Of a stretch of DNA of 64,000 nucleotides, positions 57,886 through 64,000 are shown piece by piece (position 1 is the stretch's first letter; the number at the start of each line of letters is the position of its first letter). Location: assembly GCF_907164915.1 (NCBI RefSeq), contig NC_061862.1:141413913-141477912 (forward strand). Direction: 5' to 3'. Source of the stretch: Impatiens glandulifera. Taxonomy: Eukaryota; Streptophyta; Magnoliopsida; Ericales; Balsaminaceae. The notes under the pieces were generated by a model. The model ran no database searches. It saw only the letters and a program-made list of their open reading frames with translations, and was not told where the DNA came from. The position numbers and the translations under genes were made by a program.

Positions 57886-59600
57886 CACATTTTATGCTTA
57901 AAATTTAAAAACTTTTTTCTGTATTAAATTTAATTATTTTTAATTTCTATTTCAACCATTTAAAAATATTATTATGAGTAAAACAACATACAACATTTAA
58001 TAAGTGTAAAAAAAAATTGTATTAGCTAGTGATATTTGAATTGAATTCAATATGATAAATAACTTTTAATCTTATAAATTTATTGTTAAAAATCAAGTTT
58101 CTTAATAAATCAAATTGAAGATTTTCTGAATATTTGTACATTTGTAAATTTACATTTTGGTTAGCCAATATTTGTGTATTTTTGTAAAGATTTTTGTTTT
58201 AACTATTTTAATTATAATGTTTTTAAATGTCTACCAATTAATTAACAAGAATAAAATAGAGATGAGGGAAATGTAATTTTGATTAAATATGTAGAATACA
58301 TACAACTTTTATGAATATGATACCAGGATATTCCCTTGGACAGGTAATTCAAAACAGATTTGGTAACGGAAATAAGGAATAAAATGAAAAACCCAGTAGG
58401 TATCTTTATTATTACTTCATTCATGATTTGGCGGTTATCCCATTAACAAGCATTTATATATTTTATTATTTTTTAAATATTAAAATACACTTCAATTTAA
58501 TTAAAACATTTAAACAAAATAATATAATATAATATTTTTAATTAAAAATAAATAAATAAAACATTATTCACCTACACAATTATTTACAATTATTTATATG
58601 TTTATTATATAATACATATGTAGGACATTGCGAAATTGATGATTAATTTTATAGATATGATAAGGGCCACGAGTTTGGGAAAATATGAAATTCGTGAATT
58701 TGACGTTGTCTGTCACGTGTGAATATAGAGAAATAACAAAAAAAAACATTTCTAAATTTAATTCTCGTTCGTTATCGTCAAATAGTGTCTCTCTCAACTC
58801 TATATGGCAAACAATCGTCTATAAACTTAAAACTCTATATTTTTTCCAAAAAAAAAAATTTGTATAGCTAACGAACTTTTTTAGGTTTAATGTGTTGGAA
58901 TTTTTAGGATCACTTTTATAATAAATAATTGTACATATGTCATATTTAATATAAGCCAAAATAATGTGATCTAACGTGAAATTAAGTTTATGGCTTATGG
59001 GTGTATTTATCATGAATATAAAGTGAGAATACCTAAGTGGCATTTCTAATTTTATGAAGGGGCTAAATTAAAAATTGTCAAACTATAATAACTAACTTAT
59101 TGTTAGTTATATGTAACGGTAATGGTCCCCATTTGAAGTAATGTCAATTCTCCTTTGCGTCCCCATCAGTAGAGAGATAAACCTATTGACTTACTCATCA
59201 AATAGAAGAATCATTCCACATAAAGAAAGTCTAAAGATAGAGAGATTAAAGACTTTTTCTATTACAAGGAAAGAGAAGATTCATGCAATTAATTAAGGTA
59301 CGATTCCGCCGCATTCAGATTTTAATTTCTCACACATTAAATTAGGATTTAATTAGGATAATTCTAACATAATGTTCATAAATACAATAAAGACAATGTC
59401 ACAAAAGATGAAGCATTGACCAAATCGTCCGTTGAACTCGAAAAGTACCGTTTTATTACTTATGTAATTTAGTTAATAGATTTAAATTTTGTTGTATTAC
59501 TGTTTTGTTAAGACTTATATTTTGCTTGTTGTATTATTTAGATAATATCTTATTTTGATCATTTGTTTCTAGCATCGTTTAGCGGTTTGGACCAATTTGC
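57886..59600. other. AT-rich spacer, no gene recognised
   Basis: Only short frames and homopolymers occur. A slightly GC-richer stretch at 59120-59310 (TCCCCATCAGTAGAGAGATA to GGTACGATTCCGCCGC) might be a remnant exon, but I find no homology. An A10 run at 59608-59617 just before block D could be a retroposon tail. Confidence 0.5.
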
Positions 59601-59639
59601 TATGCAATAAAAAAAAAACACTGCGAGTTTTTATTAATT

Positions 59640-60150
59640 TATTTTTATATGGTTTTATTTATCAAATTGTTTTAATTTATTTTTTAAAATAATGGAGTTA
59701 AATAGTCATGAATAGTTTAAATAAAAAATAATTTAAATTAAATTATTTATATACATTAAGTGAAAGAATGAGAAAAAAAATATAAATAAAAGAACTAAAT
59801 TTTAAATTAGAAATATACACAACAAACTTCGTAGTGATTTAAATTAAATAATAATGTACCTATTTTTATTAATTTCATTTCCTGTCTTGAAGTTGATATT
59901 GACTCCCCTTTGATCTTATAAATCTTTTCTTCATATGTCATTTCATTCAATCTTTAGACTAATTTAGATTTTTTTCAATATTATATTATATTGTCATTTT
60001 ATTTTAATATTTATTTTTAAAACAAATTAATGTAATTTCATTAAATTCATTCTGAATGTTTTATTAATGTTTTTGATAGTATTCTCTTTCATCCATGACC
60101 TTTGGAAGAAACTAGCTATGAACAAAGACGATTCTAGCTTGACACTGTGA
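59640..60150 (+). repeat. zinc-finger unit 3' flank, copy D (gene absent)
   Basis: Matches the 3' flank of gene B (27455-27912) in order over about 500 bp, ending ACAAAGACGATTCTAGCTTG then ACACTGTGAGGCGGTGTCAG. No zinc-finger coding sequence lies upstream, where an A-rich tract replaces it. The match extends through the position occupied by the CACTA insertion in B. Confidence 0.8.
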
Positions 60151-61142
60151 GGCGGTGTCAGTAAAGTGGGGTTGAGATATGTTGTTTCCTACCATGTGTA
60201 TGTGCCTCAAACTGTGTCATTTAATATTGTTTAAAACAAACGTCACTTAATGAGTCTGGATCTCTTGTTTCCTAAACTGACTCAAACTGTGCCACTTCAA
60301 TATTCCCTAAAACAACGTCGCTTTAATTTTCATTTTAAATGAAGTGACTTGGTTTGATAAAATTATTAAAGTTGCAAAGTAGAGTTTGTAGCTTTATTTA
60401 ATGGTTTTCTCTCTCCTGAAACTAAATTGACTTACGTTATATTTTTTTAAATTTCTATATAATCTAACATTATTTTATTTATTATTATAAATTATATACG
60501 TAATTAATTTATTAATAAAATATAATTTATTCTTTTAAAGAAAAATTAACAATATATATTAATATATTTTGAGTTTATTTAAAAAAAAACTATTTTTCTA
60601 TAAATTATTACTAATCAACATTTTTAAATAATCTAAAATATATTTAAATAAACCACACAACCAAACCACCAAAACTTGGTGACCATTTTTTATGTTATTA
60701 AGAATTTTAATAAATGACAATTTTTACAAATTTAATAGTTTTACCAAAAACACATATCTAAATATTTGTAGAGAAAAATAAATAATAAAAATATTCTTCA
60801 ATTTCTCATAATAGAGTAGATACGTAACTAAATTATTTAGAGAGTAAAATTACCTAAAGAATATACAAATTTATGTAAATTATCATTTGGGAATTTTTTT
60901 CCCATTTTTATGAAATTAAGAAAATGCGTCTTAACACTTAGTTATTAGTCTTAATAATATACCCTATCATGATCACTTAATTATTACTCCCACTTTAATT
61001 TAATATTTTCAATTTTAATTAAACATTTAGTTCCATCAATAATAATTTCATTTAATCCAATCACCTAAAAAAAACTAAAAAAGGAACGGTTGAGTGGAGA
61101 TAAAAAAAATGAAAAAGCAAAATATGTCATACAGGAAACTTT
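60151..61142. other. AT-rich spacer between D and R2
   Basis: Contains a partial self-repeat of CAAACTGTG(T/C)CA(T/C)TT (60211 and about 60288) with CTAAAACAACGTCGCTTTAAT. From about 60640 onward it is homologous to 55260-55500. No coding sequence recognised. Confidence 0.5.
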
Positions 61143-61763
61143 AATAATATTTTCAAAATATTAACATATATAACCTCAATACTCTTGATATATCTATATT
61201 AATGCTAAATCGTCTAACTAGTTATTTTAGTCCCATTTTATTGTCCTTTATAAATTTAGATAACTAATTGTTTATTTAGCATTCATTATAATATGTAGAT
61301 AAAAAGTTTCATTTTTACTATTTAATTATCTTTCCATTATATTAAAACTATACTTAACTAAATATTTACTATAGTATCATTTCCACTATTAAACACAAAG
61401 AAAGAATAAAAGTTTATTTTTACAAAATTCATACATTATGATATAAATCATAGTTGTTTAGTTATAATCACAAAAACAATATAAAAACACAACCTAATCA
61501 CCAAATACCTTAAAACACAACAACGAGATTAATCATTTAAGAGTAATAATGAAACATAAAAAAAAGTTTAATTATTAAAATAAGAGTAAACTTAAATTAT
61601 ATGTTTAAATTGACATAAATAAATGAGAAAATATGAAATCCATTTAAAATATATAGTTTTTAATTGAGAATTTTTTTGTTTAACTAGTTAAGGATGCCAT
61701 AACACAAAAAGGTCACACTTTAAATATAAAGAGCTTAAATTGTGAATATTGCTATGATATTAT
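61143..61763 (+). repeat. spacer repeat block R2
   Basis: Matches R1 (42988-43640) in order to GAGCTTAAAT...GAATATTG. Homology stops at 61763, where a CACTA-like end starts, while R1 continues. Confidence 0.85.
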
Positions 61764-62040
61764 CCCTAGTAAAAAAACCATTAATAAAAAAATAATAACG
61801 TTTGTAGCGCGATTGATAGCGGTTGATATTAAGGGGGTAATACTACCCATTTTAAAAATCGTTGATATAAGGAGTGTCAATATCAACCGCGTTTAAAACG
61901 GTTAATATTAATTCATCTATATTAATGGATTTTAAAGCGATTTATATTGACCCACTTTATATCAACATTTTAAAAATTGTTGAGATAGAGGGACAATATC
62001 ATTTTTTTTAAACGGTTAATATAGAAAATGTCTATATCAA
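61764..62040 (+). mobile_element. CACTA-like left end (continues right, limits unknown)
   Basis: Begins CCTAGTAAAAAAACC, close to the CACTAGTAAAAA terminus at 37731 but with altered first bases. It is followed by repeated words in both orientations of the type CGGTTGATATTA, TCGTTGATATAAG, AATATCAACCGCG and ACGGTTAATAT. The break in R1/R2 homology exactly here supports an insertion. No right end was found within the window. Confidence 0.6.
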
Positions 62041-63399
62041 TTTAAAACTTTTTTTATTATTTCTTTTTTTTTAATTTACAAATTTAGTTAATAATTTATA
62101 AATTCTATATTTGTACCCAAAAAATATTAAATTTAAATTATATATATATTTATTTTGATATATCAATATATTTATTAATAATTAATTAAAATATATATAT
62201 ATATATCATTATAATTATTAAATAATAATAATAAGTAAAAAAAAATGTATCACAATATATTTTAAATTTAAAAACATTATATAAATTTTTATATTTTTTA
62301 ATCAAAAATTTTAAATTTAACTAAGAATATAAATTATATTATAAATATATGATTAATTAGGTAAAGCTAATCTCGCAAATATTTGAGAATTTGAAATTTT
62401 CTATTATCTCATTATTTTCTTTTTCTTTGAATTATTAAAAATTGTATTTTATCTTTTATCATATAAATATATATTATATTTAATTATTAATATTTATAAA
62501 TAATAATATTATTAATTTATGATATTTATTGTATATTTTTTGTATGAATATATATATATATATAATTATTTAAGGGTATATAATTATAATTTACGATATA
62601 AAGTTTAGGGGTAATAGTTTAAAAAAATGTGATATAAAGCTTAGGGTAATAGTTATAAAAAAAATGTGAGAAAGAATTAAGCATGTAGCCCATTAATCAT
62701 TTAGAGAATTTCTCATTTGAAATGTTCGAACTCATAACCTTATGGTTATAATATTTCTCTCTTGTTACCGCTAAGATAGAAGAGGGAATAAGGGTAATAA
62801 TTTAATATTTATGTATGTTTAGGTTTATGATTTTTATAAGAATATATATATTTATATAATTAGTTTATAATTTACAGTATCTTGAATTATTAATATTAGT
62901 AAATAATAATATTATTAATTTATTTTTATTTTTATTTAAATATATATTTATATAATTAGTTAATTTAGGGTATATGATTTAGGGTTTAAGCTTAGTGTAT
63001 AAGACTTATTTTGTTAGTTAGGATTTTTTTTGGTAGGTTTGCATACTTATGTATACTTATTATTGTAGAAAAAAAAAATTAACAAAAAAGTCATTAAAAT
63101 TTGTTATGAGAATTTATTTAACTTTTGGATTATTTTTATTTATTTTCATAAGAGGAAATATTGAGGGGAGGTAATATAGAAAAAGAAAGAGTATATCCAC
63201 AAATAATATATATTTTTATTATTTCTTTCATTCTAATTTTGGTTTAGGGAAAATAAAATATAAAAAAATATTAATAAATTTTAAGGTTTAATAAGAATAG
63301 AAAATACTTACATATAAGATCAAATTGCATGAAGTTGAAAAAGTGGTTAGAAGAGATGAATTTATAAAGCAAACCAAAGCAAACCATCCATATTTGGTT
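62041..63399. other. AT-rich sequence, possibly CACTA interior
   Basis: Very AT-rich with short TA runs and two similar stretches AAGTTTAGGGGTAATAGTT and AAGCTTAGGGTAATAGTT near 62601-62655. No coding sequence recognised. Confidence 0.5.
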
Positions 63400-64000
63400 C
63401 AAGCTTTGAAACATTTCAGTCCACATGTACAATGCTGAAGCAATTAGTCATTTTGTAGGTACAATTGGGAAACCATTATATATGAACCCAATAACTGAAG
63501 AATGAGAGCACTTGTCATTTGCTAGAATAAGTATTGAAGTGCATCATATGAGTGTCCTGCCAATAAAAATAACAGTTGTTGACAGAAAATGAAAACACAA
63601 TGTCATGGAGATCTCTTATGAATGGAAACCAAAGAGGTGTGCTTTCTATAATATTTTCCTGCACAATAAATGTGATAAAACTAAAGAAAAAAAGCAAAAA
63701 AAACTAGAAAAGTCAGAAAGTAAAAAAGAAAACGAAGGAAACAGAGGAGGCTAAACTCAAAGATCAATTGTAGAAAAAAACAATAAAGATTTTGGGGAAA
63801 ATGAAAACGGTGAAGGAAAAAAAGTAAAAGGTATCAAGGTGGAGAGGAAAAGAAAATTATATGTAATACAAAGGATCGTGATGGAAATGGAAGATGAACC
63901 TCAAGTTGTTGTTGAGAAAACTCAAGAGGAAGACACCGATAATTTTAAAGAAGAAAAAGAGAATTCAAAAGCTAATAAAGAAGATTCTAAAACCGATGTG
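63400..64000 (+). pseudogene. LINE ORF1 (DUF4283 and zinc-knuckle zone), start of another element
   Basis: Plus-strand frames give AISHFVGTIGKPLYMNPITE, a stop, then HLSFARISIEVHHMSVLPIK and ISYEWKPKRCAFYNIFLHNK. This is the C-terminal part of DUF4283 followed by the zf-CCHC_4-like knuckle (normally EYEWKPPxCxxCxxFGHxxxxC), here with Cys/His losses. A Lys/Glu-rich linker and an acidic frame (MEMEDEPQVVVEKTQEEDTD) continue to the window end. Stops show decay. ORF2 would lie to the right. Confidence 0.8.

Noticed and set aside
58590..59050. Possible small gene (several 60-75 codon frames on both strands)
   Set aside because: No homology, AT-driven composition and no consistent frame; not supported.
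59120..59310. Possible exon ending at GTACGATTCC
   Set aside because: Slightly higher GC and a GT, but no protein similarity and stops in all frames of useful length.

Overview
The window reads as nuclear DNA of a flowering plant, most likely a eudicot. It is AT-rich, full of (AT)n runs, and dominated by plant-specific mobile elements: Ty1/copia and Ty3/gypsy LTR elements primed by initiator tRNA-Met, L1-type LINEs with DUF4283, RT and zf-RVT regions, and CACTA (EnSpm) DNA transposons. No organellar, bacterial, rRNA or tRNA sequence was seen. The species cannot be named from the sequence alone.

The only genes that look intact are two small single-exon paralogues, at 26885-27379 and 47312-47869. 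Each has one C2H2 zinc finger near the N-terminus, a conserved block, an acidic stretch (a SUMO-interaction-like motif in the second) and a C-terminal LxLxLxL EAR repression motif. A third, broken copy lies at 12011-12583. A fourth locus (59640-60150) keeps only 3' flanking sequence. Repeated AT-rich spacer blocks (42988-43640, 55260-55880, 61143-61763) go with these copies. I infer an old tandem array of zinc-finger units later split by transposons.

Layout: 1-1694, end of a copia element. 1700-9720, a + strand LINE fragment split by a 7.2 kb - strand LINE (2129-9360). 9721-11900, AT-rich DNA. 11900-13330, broken zinc-finger copy A and a CACTA end. 14594-17626, a gypsy element with gag and protease only (TSD TAAAC). 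20530-22060, CACTA end and DUF4216 transposase remnant. 22060-22853, copia remnant. 22926-25735, second LINE. 26540-27912, zinc-finger gene B. 27913-33846, a 5.9 kb CACTA element with matching 13-base termini and a GGA target duplication. It carries fragments of at least four and probably five unrelated host genes: fasciclin-like AGP, PIP5-kinase, calmodulin-like EF-hand protein, an SPT5-like exon and a type IIB Ca2+-ATPase. 33880-35768, copia remnant. 35782-42987, an LTR-element region with a plant-mobile-domain remnant, 100-bp tandem repeats and another CACTA insertion. 42988-48369, spacer and zinc-finger gene C. 48370-54451, a third large CACTA-like element carrying an LRR-protein exon, itself holding an LTR insertion bracketed by a 148-bp duplication. 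54452-61763, spacer repeats, a 5'-truncated LINE with TSD, and 3' flank D. 61764-64000, another CACTA-like end and the start of a further LINE ORF1.

The strongest candidate for a notable system is the multi-gene capturing (Pack-CACTA type) element at 27913-33846, together with the zinc-finger/EAR gene array in which CACTA ends lie about 500-570 bp downstream of every copy.
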